Assembly (NCBI RefSeq): GCF_020564355.1
Contig: NZ_JAJCRR010000002.1
Coordinates: 1-64,000 of the forward strand
Reading direction: 5' to 3'
DNA length: 64,000 nt
From: Lachnospira pectinoschiza
GTDB taxonomy: Bacteria > Bacillota > Clostridia > Lachnospirales > Lachnospiraceae
How positions within the stretch are numbered: position 1 is the stretch's first letter; each line of letters begins with the position of its first letter. Shown piece by piece: positions 45,287 through 53,276 of this stretch. Both the position numbers and the translations under genes were made by a program. The notes beneath the pieces are model-generated. The model saw nothing but the letters and a program-made list of their open reading frames with translations. It was not told the origin of the DNA and made no database searches.

Positions 45287-47092
45287 ATGTTAAAAAAGGC
45301 AAAGGAAGATTTGAGTCTGCTGATGCGCAGCGGAAAGCACATATTTGTTTTTGAACTGACATATAAGCTGGCAGCAACGGCGATTGTCTATCCGCTGGCG
45401 GTACTGGTATTAAATCTGGTGTTTAGCTTTGCAGGAATCAGTTATCTTACAAATGAATACATTTTAAAAGCGGTTACAAATCCGGCAGTGATTCTGACAC
45501 TGGTTTTATTAATTGTTCTGTTTGTACTATACTGCAGCTATGAAATGTCTTTTTTAACAACCTGTTTTGAGTTAAAAAGGCAGGAATGTACAGCTTCCAT
45601 TATAGAAACAGGACTCACGGCATTAAAGCATATCCGTCCGCTGTTTCAGATAAAAAATATTCCACTCGCCTTGTTTTATTTTATCATGATTCTTACGATT
45701 AACGTGGCGATTTGTGGAAATGTACTCTATTCCCAGACTGCGGTGAATCTGTTTAAGACGTATATTCTGCGAAACACATGGTTTGTAAAAGGTGCATTGA
45801 TTGCAGGTACGCTGATTATTTATACTGTGATGATTTTCGGGATTTATTCTTTCCATGTGTTTATGCTGGAAGGTGTGGATTTCAGACAGGCTTATAAAAA
45901 GAGTGCTGCAATTGTCAAAAAACATTTTGTGGGAACACTTGGTTCACTTGTAATGTACAATCTGGGTGTGCTTGTGATAATCGGTATTTTTTATGTGCTG
46001 ATTTCAGCAGTTCTGATTGCAGGCGTGAAACTGCTTGCAATGGCGTATATGGGAAGTGCGGTTTATTTATCCGTTCTGCGTGCCATCCGGAGCGGGACGA
46101 AATTGTTTCTGGTGTTTATTGCCATTCCTGTATCCTATACGGTGATTTCGCGTATGTATTATAAATACAATACGCAGCCGGTAGATTTTAGTGTCATTTA
46201 TATCAGAAACCGTTATTACCGGTTAAACAGAACCATCTACTTCGGAGTGCTGATTTTGTCCGTTGTGTTAAATGCAGTTTACGTGGTAGGTTCATTTAAT
46301 AAAAATCCGTTTGATAAAATTGCTATTTTCCATGAAACGACCATTACGGCACACCGCGGCGCATCTACGGAGGCACCGGAAAATACGCTGGCAGCATTTA
46401 AAAGAGCCATGGATGATATGGCAGATTACATTGAACTGGACGTGCAGCTGACCGCTGATGATGAAGTGGTTGTTATGCATGATGCAAGTGTGGCAAGAAC
46501 AACAGGCGTTGACAGAAAAATTTCAGAAATGACACTGGAAGAAGTTAAACAGCTTGATGCAGGTAGTTCATTCAGTGCAGAATATGCCGGAGAACAGGTG
46601 CCGACACTGGAGGAAGTATTTCAACTGACGGACGGAAAAATCCGCATTAATATTGAGTTGAAAACGACGGCTTCCAGTGTAAAACTGGCAGAAAAAGTGA
46701 TAGAATTAATTCATCAGTATAATATGGAAGATAAATGTGTGATTACATCGTTTGACTATTATGCATTAAAATATGCAAAGCACTATGATACAAAAATCCA
46801 GACGGGTTATATTTTGTCGGTGGCATACGGGGATTATTTTAATATGCCGGATATCGACTTTTTCAGCATGAATGCTTCGTTCTTATCCAAAAGAACGGTG
46901 GATGCCATTCATCAGTCCGGTAAACAGGTTTTTGCGTGGACGGTCAACAATGAAGTATCTATTAAGAATCTGACGAATAAGGGCGTAGACAATATTATTA
47001 CGGACAACCCGGTACTGGCACGTGAAACCGTCTATTCAAGGGATACAAGCGAAACACTGATTAATATGATTAAATATGTATTTAACGGCTAA
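45287..47092 (+). CDS. Membrane-anchored glycerophosphodiester phosphodiesterase
   Basis: 601-aa protein. The first ~340 residues hold about six to eight membrane helices of the GDPD-associated membrane domain. The C-terminal catalytic TIM barrel (about 350-590) has the metal and active-site residues: ITAHRGASTEAPENTLAAF (His-Arg, Glu-Asn), YIELDVQLTADDEVVVMHD (Glu, Asp, His) and INIELK. It hydrolyses glycerophosphodiesters, probably from phospholipid or teichoic acid turnover outside the cell. The ribosome binding site is GGAGA nine bases upstream. A ~100-nt gap before it contains no gene. Confidence 0.92.
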   Translation: MLKKAKEDLSLLMRSGKHIFVFELTYKLAATAIVYPLAVLVLNLVFSFAGISYLTNEYILKAVTNPAVILTLVLLIVLFVLYCSYEMSFLTTCFELKRQECTASIIETGLTALKHIRPLFQIKNIPLALFYFIMILTINVAICGNVLYSQTAVNLFKTYILRNTWFVKGALIAGTLIIYTVMIFGIYSFHVFMLEGVDFRQAYKKSAAIVKKHFVGTLGSLVMYNLGVLVIIGIFYVLISAVLIAGVKLLAMAYMGSAVYLSVLRAIRSGTKLFLVFIAIPVSYTVISRMYYKYNTQPVDFSVIYIRNRYYRLNRTIYFGVLILSVVLNAVYVVGSFNKNPFDKIAIFHETTITAHRGASTEAPENTLAAFKRAMDDMADYIELDVQLTADDEVVVMHDASVARTTGVDRKISEMTLEEVKQLDAGSSFSAEYAGEQVPTLEEVFQLTDGKIRINIELKTTASSVKLAEKVIELIHQYNMEDKCVITSFDYYALKYAKHYDTKIQTGYILSVAYGDYFNMPDIDFFSMNASFLSKRTVDAIHQSGKQVFAWTVNNEVSIKNLTNKGVDNIITDNPVLARETVYSRDTSETLINMIKYVFNG

Positions 47093-47119
47093 GCGTAAAA
47101 TGCGGAAACGGGGGCTTAT

Positions 47120-48853
47120 ATGATTAGAGGAATAGGTACATCAAAAGGAATCGGAATGGGACGGGCTTTGATTGTAGAAAGTCCGCAGATGGAAATTTCC
47201 GTTAAAAAAATCGAAGATACGGCGGCAGAGCAGGAACGTTATAAAAAGGCAAAGGCGCAGTTTATTGAAGAAACACAGCAGATGATAGAGCAGTTAAAAC
47301 AGCGGCTTGGCGAAAAGGACAAGACAGCACTGATTCTGCACAACCAGATTTATCTGATTAATGACGCGGAAATGGACAACGGCATTTTACAGATGATACA
47401 GGAGCAGAAGGTCTGCGCGGAAGCGGCAGTTGAAGAAACGTGTAATCTCTATATTAAGATTTTTGAAAATTCGGGCAGTGAGGCGGTAGCACAGCGCATT
47501 GCGGATATTATTGATTTAAAAGACCGTCTGGCGGGCATTTTACTGGGTGTGCATAGTGTAGACCTGACACATCTGCCGGAAAATACCATTATTATTGCAA
47601 AGGAACTCCAGCCGTCCATTACCGCGGTTATGGATACAGCGCATGTGGCAGGAATCGTGGCGGAAAAAGGCGGGGAAACCTCGCATACGGCCATTCTTGC
47701 AAGAGCGCTTGAAATTCCTGCGGTATTAAGCGTAAAAGATGCGTTGGAAAAAATCGGTAACGGCGATACGGTGATTGTAGACGGTGAATACGGAGAAGTC
47801 TTTGTACAGCCGATTCCAAAGACGATAGAAATATATCGCAAAAAACGCAAGTTATATGAAGAACAGGTGCAGGAGCTAAAGAAATATATCAATAAAGATA
47901 CAGTCACACAGGATGAAAAACGAGTGTGCCTTGCCGCAAATATCGGAAATGCAGAGGATGCCGTCAAGGCGATGGAATCCGGGGCAGAATGTGTCGGCTT
48001 GTTTCGGACGGAGTTTCTGTTTATGAACGGTGTTTCCATGCCGACAGAGGAAGAACAGTTTGAAGTCTATAAGCGGGCAGCGGTCATCTGTAAGGACAAA
48101 GTTTTAACAATCCGTACACTGGATATTGGCGGAGACAAGGACATTCCGTACATGGGGCTGACAAAGGAGAGCAATCCGTTTTTAGGATATCGTGCCATCC
48201 GGTTCTGTCTTGGCAGAATCGACGTCTTTACAACACAGCTGCGGGCAATCCTGCGGGCAAGTGCCTACGGCAATATCCGCATTATGCTTCCGTTAATTAC
48301 CGGTGTGAGTGAAGTGCGCAGCGTGCGGACAATTTTGCAGAATGTCATGCGGGAACTTGACAGTAAAGAAATTCCGTATGATAAGGATATTTTGTTAGGT
48401 GTCATGATTGAAACACCGGCGGCGTGTATGCTTGCCGACATTTTAGCAAAGGAAGCCGACTTTTTCTCTATTGGTACGAATGATTTAACGCAGTATACAA
48501 TTGCGGTTGACCGGGGCAATGAAAATGTTGCTTATCTGTATTCGGCATTCCATCCGGCGGTACTGCGCTCTGTGAAGCGTATTATCGAGTGCGCAAAACG
48601 GGAAAATATTGAAGTCGGCATGTGCGGGGAAGCCGCAGGCAATCCGGCAATGATACCGTTGCTTTTAGCATTCGGATTAGATGAATTCAGCGTGACGGCA
48701 TCAAAAGTACTGGAAACAAGAAAAAATATTGCTTCATGGACGATGAAAGAAGCCGCTGCCGTTACGGATACGGTGATGGGCATGAGCACAGAAAAGGAAG
48801 TTTCAGCTTATCTGAGTGATTATATTGCAACAAAAATGTCAAATGGAAAATAA
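47120..48853 (+). CDS. ptsI: Phosphoenolpyruvate-protein phosphotransferase (PTS Enzyme I)
   Basis: 577-aa Enzyme I of the sugar phosphotransferase system, which moves phosphate from PEP to HPr. The phosphohistidine is His189 in GGETSHTAILARALEIP. PEP-binding and catalytic stretches are GLFRTEFLFM, TIRTLDIGGDKDIPYM, FSIGTNDLTQYTIAVDRGNE and the catalytic Cys in VGMCGEAAGNP. Full length for the family. ptsH is not adjacent. The start ATG 47120 lies 11 nt after GGGG, a weak ribosome binding site. Confidence 0.96.
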   Translation: MIRGIGTSKGIGMGRALIVESPQMEISVKKIEDTAAEQERYKKAKAQFIEETQQMIEQLKQRLGEKDKTALILHNQIYLINDAEMDNGILQMIQEQKVCAEAAVEETCNLYIKIFENSGSEAVAQRIADIIDLKDRLAGILLGVHSVDLTHLPENTIIIAKELQPSITAVMDTAHVAGIVAEKGGETSHTAILARALEIPAVLSVKDALEKIGNGDTVIVDGEYGEVFVQPIPKTIEIYRKKRKLYEEQVQELKKYINKDTVTQDEKRVCLAANIGNAEDAVKAMESGAECVGLFRTEFLFMNGVSMPTEEEQFEVYKRAAVICKDKVLTIRTLDIGGDKDIPYMGLTKESNPFLGYRAIRFCLGRIDVFTTQLRAILRASAYGNIRIMLPLITGVSEVRSVRTILQNVMRELDSKEIPYDKDILLGVMIETPAACMLADILAKEADFFSIGTNDLTQYTIAVDRGNENVAYLYSAFHPAVLRSVKRIIECAKRENIEVGMCGEAAGNPAMIPLLLAFGLDEFSVTASKVLETRKNIASWTMKEAAAVTDTVMGMSTEKEVSAYLSDYIATKMSNGK

Positions 48854-48861
48854 AGGAGAAA

Positions 48862-48989
48862 GTGTGAAGAATCCTTAAATTAAAGATTCTTCACACAGAT
48901 ATTTGTGCCGCAGGCAGCACAAATATCTTTTTATCGCAGGACTGAATAAATTCAGCCCGCGGTTCCTCCGGCATTGAAATGCCTGCGGA
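48862..48989 (+). ncRNA. Structured repeat element, copy A (hflX leader)
   Basis: Four consecutive hairpins. H1 is GTGTGAAGAATC/GATTCTTCACAC (48862-48873/48885-48896). H2 is AGATATTTGTGC/GCACAAATATCT (48897-48908/48917-48928). H3 is CGCAGGACTGAAT (48935-48947) with ATTCAGCCCGCG (48950-48961). H4 is GGCATT(GA)AATGCC (48970-48983), followed by TGCGGAAAAGAGGAA, which supplies the hflX ribosome binding site. It is homologous to 50299-50424, with compensatory stem changes. Confidence 0.75.
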
Positions 48990-49001
48990 AAAGAGGAATG
49001 A

Positions 49002-50261
49002 ATGGCACAGGGATATGATACAGAGGAGCAGAAGGAACGAGTTTTACTGGTTGGCGTACAGTTAGACAATCAGGAAGACATGGAAAGCTCACTTGAAGAA
49101 TTAAAAGCACTTGCAAAGACCGCAGGTGCGGAAACGGTTGGGAAGGTAATCCAGCCGCGTGATGCGTACCATCCGGCAACTTATATCGGGAAAGGAAAAT
49201 TAGAGGAAGTCCGCAGTCTTATAGAAGAAACAGGGGCAACGGGCATTATCTGTGACGATGAACTTTCTCCGGCACAACTTAGGAATCTTGAAGATGCACT
49301 GGGGACAAAGGTTATGGACAGAACCATGGTCATTCTCGATATTTTTGCTTCGCGTGCAACGACCAGTGAAGGAAAGATACAGGTTGAGGTAGCACAGTTA
49401 AAGTACCGCTCCACCAGACTGACAGGACTTGGAACAACGCTTTCAAGACTGGGTGGCGGTATCGGTACGAGAGGACCGGGCGAAAAGAAGCTCGAAACAG
49501 ACAGACGAATTATCCGTGACAGAATCAGCCGTCTTTCTAAAGATCTAGAAGAAATCAAGAATCACAGAGAGGTTGCAAGACAGAACAGAAGCCGTACGGC
49601 AGTTCCGGTAGCGGCGATTGTTGGATATACCAATGCAGGAAAATCTACACTGTTAAATTATATGACTGATGCGGGAATCCTCTCGGAAGATAAGCTGTTT
49701 GCAACACTTGACCCGACAACAAGGGCAATGAATCTTCCAAACGGTGAAAAAATCCTGCTGACCGATACGGTCGGATTTATCCGCAAGCTTCCGCATAATC
49801 TGATAGAGGCATTTAAGAGTACGCTCGAAGAAGCAAAGTATGCGGATATAATTGTGCATGTGGTGGATGCATCCTCACCGGACAGGGATATCCAGATGGA
49901 TGTCGTATACAAGACCTTAAAGGAACTTGAAGTTGGTGATAAGCCGGTTGTGACCTTGTTTAACAAGTGTGATAAGTTTGAAAATGGGGATACGGAAGCG
50001 CCGGTTTTACGGGATTTTAAGGCAGATGAAACGGCATATATTTCCGCACGTACCGGAAGAGGCATTGCAGATTTTGAAGCGATTCTGGAAAAGATTATCC
50101 GGGAGAGCCGTGTGCATCTGGTACAGACCTTTGCATACGCCGATGCCGGAAAAATCCAGCAGATCCGCGCACAGGGACAGCTTATCAAAGAAGAATACAC
50201 AGAAAACGGAATTGAAGTGGAAGCGTATGTGCCGAAAGCGCTGTATCAGAAGCTTCAATAG
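49002..50261 (+). CDS. hflX: GTPase HflX
   Basis: 419-aa ribosome-associated GTPase that splits stalled 70S ribosomes under stress. The N-terminal HflX domain (about 1-190) has VIQPRDAYHPATYIGKGKLEEV and the RRLGGGIGTRGPGEKKLETDRR-like glycine-rich linker. The G domain follows with G1 GYTNAGKST, G2/G3 LDPTTRAMNLP and LLTDTVGFIRKLPH, and G4 NKCD. ATG 49002 is five bases after GAGG. An overlapping ATG at 48998 is out of frame. Both the upstream and downstream intergenic spaces contain the repeated RNA element. Confidence 0.95.
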   Translation: MAQGYDTEEQKERVLLVGVQLDNQEDMESSLEELKALAKTAGAETVGKVIQPRDAYHPATYIGKGKLEEVRSLIEETGATGIICDDELSPAQLRNLEDALGTKVMDRTMVILDIFASRATTSEGKIQVEVAQLKYRSTRLTGLGTTLSRLGGGIGTRGPGEKKLETDRRIIRDRISRLSKDLEEIKNHREVARQNRSRTAVPVAAIVGYTNAGKSTLLNYMTDAGILSEDKLFATLDPTTRAMNLPNGEKILLTDTVGFIRKLPHNLIEAFKSTLEEAKYADIIVHVVDASSPDRDIQMDVVYKTLKELEVGDKPVVTLFNKCDKFENGDTEAPVLRDFKADETAYISARTGRGIADFEAILEKIIRESRVHLVQTFAYADAGKIQQIRAQGQLIKEEYTENGIEVEAYVPKALYQKLQ

Positions 50262-50298
50262 TAGTTGCTTCGCGACAAAGTCGCTCAGAAAAGGAGAA

Positions 50299-50385
50299 AT
50301 GCGAAAATCCTTAAATCAAAGATTTTCGCATAACAGAATTGTGCCGCAGGCGTCACAATTCTGGATTTATCGCAGGACTGAATAA
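50299..50385 (+). CDS. Possible 28-codon leader ORF inside the repeat element
   Basis: ATG 50299 is well placed after AAAAGGAGAA and opens 28 codons rich in Arg, Ser, Asn and Gln, ending at TAA 50383-50385 within hairpin H3. Copy A has the same ribosome binding site followed by GTG AAG AAT CCT TAA, i.e. only four codons, so the reading frame is not conserved. It is more likely a by-product of the RNA element than a real peptide. Confidence 0.25.
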   Translation: MRKSLNQRFSHNRIVPQASQFWIYRRTE

Positions 50386-50424
50386 ATTCAGTCCGCGAAT
50401 CCTCCGGCATTAGAATGCCTGCGG
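50299..50424 (+). ncRNA. Structured repeat element, copy B (dihydrofolate reductase leader)
   Basis: The same four hairpins as copy A. H1 is ATGCGAAAATC/GATTTTCGCAT (50299-50309/50321-50331). H2 is CAGAATTGTG/CACAATTCTG (50334-50343/50354-50363). H3 is CGCAGGACTGAAT/ATTCAGTCCGCG (50371-50383/50386-50397). H4 is GGCATT(AG)AATGCC. It ends in TGCGGAAAAGAGGAAGT just before the start codon. H1 and H2 differ in sequence from copy A on both arms, keeping the pairing. Confidence 0.75.
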
Positions 50425-50436
50425 AAAAGAGGAAGT

Positions 50437-50928
50437 ATGAATTTAATTGCAGCAGTAGATAGGAACTGGGCTATTGGGAAGGCTGGCAGAGAGCTGGTCA
50501 ATATCCCGGAGGATAAAAAGTTTTTCCGTGAGGAAACGACGGGCAAGGTGATTGTCATGGGACGAAAGACATTTGAGAGTCTGCCGGGGGCAATGGCACT
50601 GGCGGGCAGAACCAATATTGTATTGTCTGAAAATCCGGGCTTTGCACCGAAAAATACAATCGTATGCCGGTCATTTGAAGAAACAAAAGAAGAACTGGCA
50701 AAGTATCCGACAGAGGATATTTATATCATCGGCGGGGGCAGTATTTACAAGCAGTTTCTGTCGCTGTGTGATACGGCACACATTACAAAGGTAGATTATA
50801 AATACGATGCAGATACGTATTTCCCGAATCTGGACAAGCTTTCTGAATGGGAAATCAAAGAAACAAGCGAAGAAAAGACTTATTTTGATATGATTTACGA
50901 ATTTGTCAGATACAGCAGAAAGAAGTAA
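50437..50928 (+). CDS. folA: Dihydrofolate reductase
   Basis: 163-aa enzyme that reduces dihydrofolate to tetrahydrofolate with NADPH. The N-terminus MNLIAAVDRNWAIGKAGREL, the acidic active-site helix region IPEDKKFFREET, VIVMGRKTFESLPG, and the IYIIGGGSIYKQFL cofactor motif are all typical. The length fits chromosomal DHFR. GAGG lies in the end of the repeat element just upstream. thyA is not adjacent. Confidence 0.95.
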   Translation: MNLIAAVDRNWAIGKAGRELVNIPEDKKFFREETTGKVIVMGRKTFESLPGAMALAGRTNIVLSENPGFAPKNTIVCRSFEETKEELAKYPTEDIYIIGGGSIYKQFLSLCDTAHITKVDYKYDADTYFPNLDKLSEWEIKETSEEKTYFDMIYEFVRYSRKK

Positions 50929-50969
50929 ACAGACAGAGACCGCAATGTGCGGCAGATAGGAGGTTTTTC

Positions 50970-52151
50970 TTGGCAAACTATAATAAAAAGAAAAGAAAAG
51001 GACTGGCAGCAATTCTTGTGATGGCAATTGTCATCGTGCTTGGCGGAGGTACGGCATTTGCATATCCGTATCTGGAAACGGCATATTCCCCAAAGGCACA
51101 GGTATTGGCTGCTTTACAGACAGCGGGAGAAGAATCAAAGCAGGGCATGCAGACCATGATTTCCGAAGTATCGGATTTGCTGACCGGTCAGACACAGCTG
51201 ACGGGAAATGTGACATTTACCAGAGCCGAACTGGACGGAAAAGATTATTTAAAAGAGCATGGCTTATCAAAAGGAACATTCAAACTGCAATTAGATGCCG
51301 CGAAACGCACGGTAAACGGAAATATAACGGCAGAAGGCAGTGAAAAGAAACGGGAAGCAGAAGTATCTGTGGGTGAAAAGGATTTAAAAGAATTCTTAAA
51401 GGAAGCAGGGTACGAATCGTACTATAATAGACTGCATACGATATTAAACAGTGTTGATGCGGATACCATGCAGGAGTATATGCAGGTAGCCGATAAGCTG
51501 ACAGAGCAGGCTTACGGGGCAGCAGGCACGGTGCTGAATCAGAGTACCTATGAAAAAGAAGGGAAAGAAACGCTGGAAATCAACGGCACACAGCTTTCAA
51601 CGGTTAAATATACCGTAACTGTCGGAAAAGAAGCGTGGATGGCGGGTGTGGAAGACTTCTTAAACCGTGTGTATGCGGATAAAGAGTTAAATTCTTATAC
51701 CACGATGCTTGCAACGTTTACCGGTTATTCCAAATATGATTTACAGCAGCAGGCAGAAACACTGTTTTCAGATTTTACACAGGTAAATCTATATGTTTAT
51801 TTAGATAAGGATAAAAATCTTGTTCGTCTGTCAACGTCATTTGACACAGGCTTCTGCGAGGCTGTTTTGGAAGCACAGGGACTTGAAAAATGGAATGAGC
51901 AGACGGCAGTCCGTATAAAAAGTGAGCGCTCCGAGCTGACAGCAGTCGGTGAAAATACGGATATGGTATCTAAGGTGAACCTTAATGTCAGATACCATGA
52001 AACCGGCAGCCAGCCTTCCGGTACGGTGGCGCTGACGGTAGAAAAGCAGAACAATTATCTGTCCTGTACTTTAGGAAAAGTGACGGCAAAGGCGAAAGGA
52101 CATGAGGCGGCAGTTGAATTTACCGGTGAATGTACGTATCAGTTTCGTTAA
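50970..52151 (+). CDS. Uncharacterised membrane-anchored protein (TTG start)
   Basis: 393-aa protein with a Lys-rich N-terminus and one hydrophobic segment (about 12-33, LAAILVMAIVIVLGGGTAFAY), either an uncleaved anchor or a signal peptide. The extracellular part is mixed alpha/beta with repeated motifs on substrate-like strands, and I recognise no family. The start is TTG at 50970 with ATAGGAGG six bases upstream; no ATG or GTG is better placed. It follows the dihydrofolate reductase gene by 41 nt and ends at a strong terminator. Confidence 0.7.
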   Translation: MANYNKKKRKGLAAILVMAIVIVLGGGTAFAYPYLETAYSPKAQVLAALQTAGEESKQGMQTMISEVSDLLTGQTQLTGNVTFTRAELDGKDYLKEHGLSKGTFKLQLDAAKRTVNGNITAEGSEKKREAEVSVGEKDLKEFLKEAGYESYYNRLHTILNSVDADTMQEYMQVADKLTEQAYGAAGTVLNQSTYEKEGKETLEINGTQLSTVKYTVTVGKEAWMAGVEDFLNRVYADKELNSYTTMLATFTGYSKYDLQQQAETLFSDFTQVNLYVYLDKDKNLVRLSTSFDTGFCEAVLEAQGLEKWNEQTAVRIKSERSELTAVGENTDMVSKVNLNVRYHETGSQPSGTVALTVEKQNNYLSCTLGKVTAKAKGHEAAVEFTGECTYQFR

Positions 52152-52170
52152 AAATCAGATAATCAGGTAA

Positions 52171-52209
52171 AAGCAGTACGGAAAGTTTATTTTTCGTACT
52201 GCTTTTTTT
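52171..52209 (+). terminator. Intrinsic terminator
   Basis: 10-bp stem AAGCAGTACG (52171-52180) / CGTACTGCTT (52195-52204) followed by T residues to 52209. Confidence 0.85.
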
Positions 52210-52212
52210 GGG

Positions 52213-52230
52213 GTGCGCCTAGCGGCGCAC
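52213..52230. repeat. Perfect GC-rich hairpin GTGCGCC-TAGC-GGCGCAC
   Basis: 7-bp perfect inverted repeat in the gap between convergent genes, separate from the terminator. It may be a REP-like element. Confidence 0.5.
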
Positions 52231-52253
52231 GCCGGTGATGCAGAAATATAAAA

Positions 52254-53183
52254 TCAGTTATATACAATAAATGTACTGTAACGGAAGCAGCGGAGACGGC
52301 GTTCCATTTTGATTGCATTGGAAAGATATCGGAAAGCCCCCACCTGTACTTTATACAACCCGTCTTCATAAATCATAAATGCAGGAAAACCTTCCATCAG
52401 AAGCGAGTTGAGCATACGTTCTGCATTGGATTTATCGCGGAAAGAGCCGACCTGGACACGGTAGAGTTTTTCGGGATCATTGTCTTCCATTGGATTCTGC
52501 ATCCGGTAAGGAACGTTCATGCCAGGACGTGTTGCAGGACTTGGAGGCAGGGTGGTATCCTGTGCATCCCCCTGATATGTGCCGTTAAAGGCTTCCGGTT
52601 CCGGCATATTTTGTACATAATCCGGGATTTCATTAAAATTGATGTCCTGTGCGTAAAGTGTCTTTAAAATACCATCGGCAATGGCCTGTGCAATTTTATT
52701 GAAATTTTCATCAAAAATACGGTTATCTTCATCGTCGTTGATAAAACCTGCTTCAATCAGTACGGCTGGCATTTTCGTACGTTTTAAAACGACAAGATTC
52801 GGGCGTTCGGTTACACCGAGATTTTTAAAGCCTGCCTTTTCAAGTTCCTCATTGATATTGCGCGCAAGCACGGCTTTGATGCCGGAATCGTTGTATACAA
52901 GTGTTTCCACACCATTGTACTGGTTCGGGCGCTCTGAGGAATTGCGGTGAATGGATACAAAGTAATCCGCACCGGCATTATTGGCATCGGTTGCCTTTTT
53001 AAATGGGGTTTCATACTCATCATCTTCGCGTACATAGTAGACATTGATACCGCTGTTTTCAAGAATTTGTCCGACAGCGCGGGTCAGCCGCAGTGTATCG
53101 TCTTTTTCTTTACGACTTTTATAAACGGCGCCGGAGTCGCTGCCGCCGTGTCCGGCGTCAAGTGCTATCGTTATTTCAGACAT
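52254..53183 (-). CDS. N-acetylmuramoyl-L-alanine amidase with SPOR domain
   Basis: 309-aa Amidase_3 protein. The zinc/catalytic set is present: ALDAGHGG (His), the first-helix Glu (RKEKDDTLRL), SIHRNSS (His) and VLIEAGFIND (Glu). The catalytic domain covers about 1-175. Residues 235-305 form a SPOR domain (YRVQVGSFRDKSNAERMLN, YKVQVGAFRYLSNAIK), which binds denuded glycan. There is no signal peptide, so the protein is cytoplasmic or exported by an unusual route; mother-cell or spore roles fit this. The start codon follows GGAGGC on the minus strand. It is divergent from a SleC-like gene. Confidence 0.9.
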   Translation of the reverse strand: MSEITIALDAGHGGSDSGAVYKSRKEKDDTLRLTRAVGQILENSGINVYYVREDDEYETPFKKATDANNAGADYFVSIHRNSSERPNQYNGVETLVYNDSGIKAVLARNINEELEKAGFKNLGVTERPNLVVLKRTKMPAVLIEAGFINDDEDNRIFDENFNKIAQAIADGILKTLYAQDINFNEIPDYVQNMPEPEAFNGTYQGDAQDTTLPPSPATRPGMNVPYRMQNPMEDNDPEKLYRVQVGSFRDKSNAERMLNSLLMEGFPAFMIYEDGLYKVQVGAFRYLSNAIKMERRLRCFRYSTFIVYN

Positions 53184-53276
53184 AAAGCCTCCATAACAGT
53201 CTTATCACAGTTATATTATTCATCACTTTCCCAATCGTTGCATATATTGATACAAAAATTACCAATGGAGATAGAA

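Noticed and set aside
49969-50298. Overlapping plus-strand ORF inside hflX
   Set aside because: It is an alternate frame of hflX that only by chance joins the 28-codon ORF of the repeat element.
52947-53276. N-terminal extension of the SleC-like gene
   Set aside because: The extension lies inside the divergent amidase gene. The GGAG site at 53267 and the family-like N-terminus support the start at 53277.
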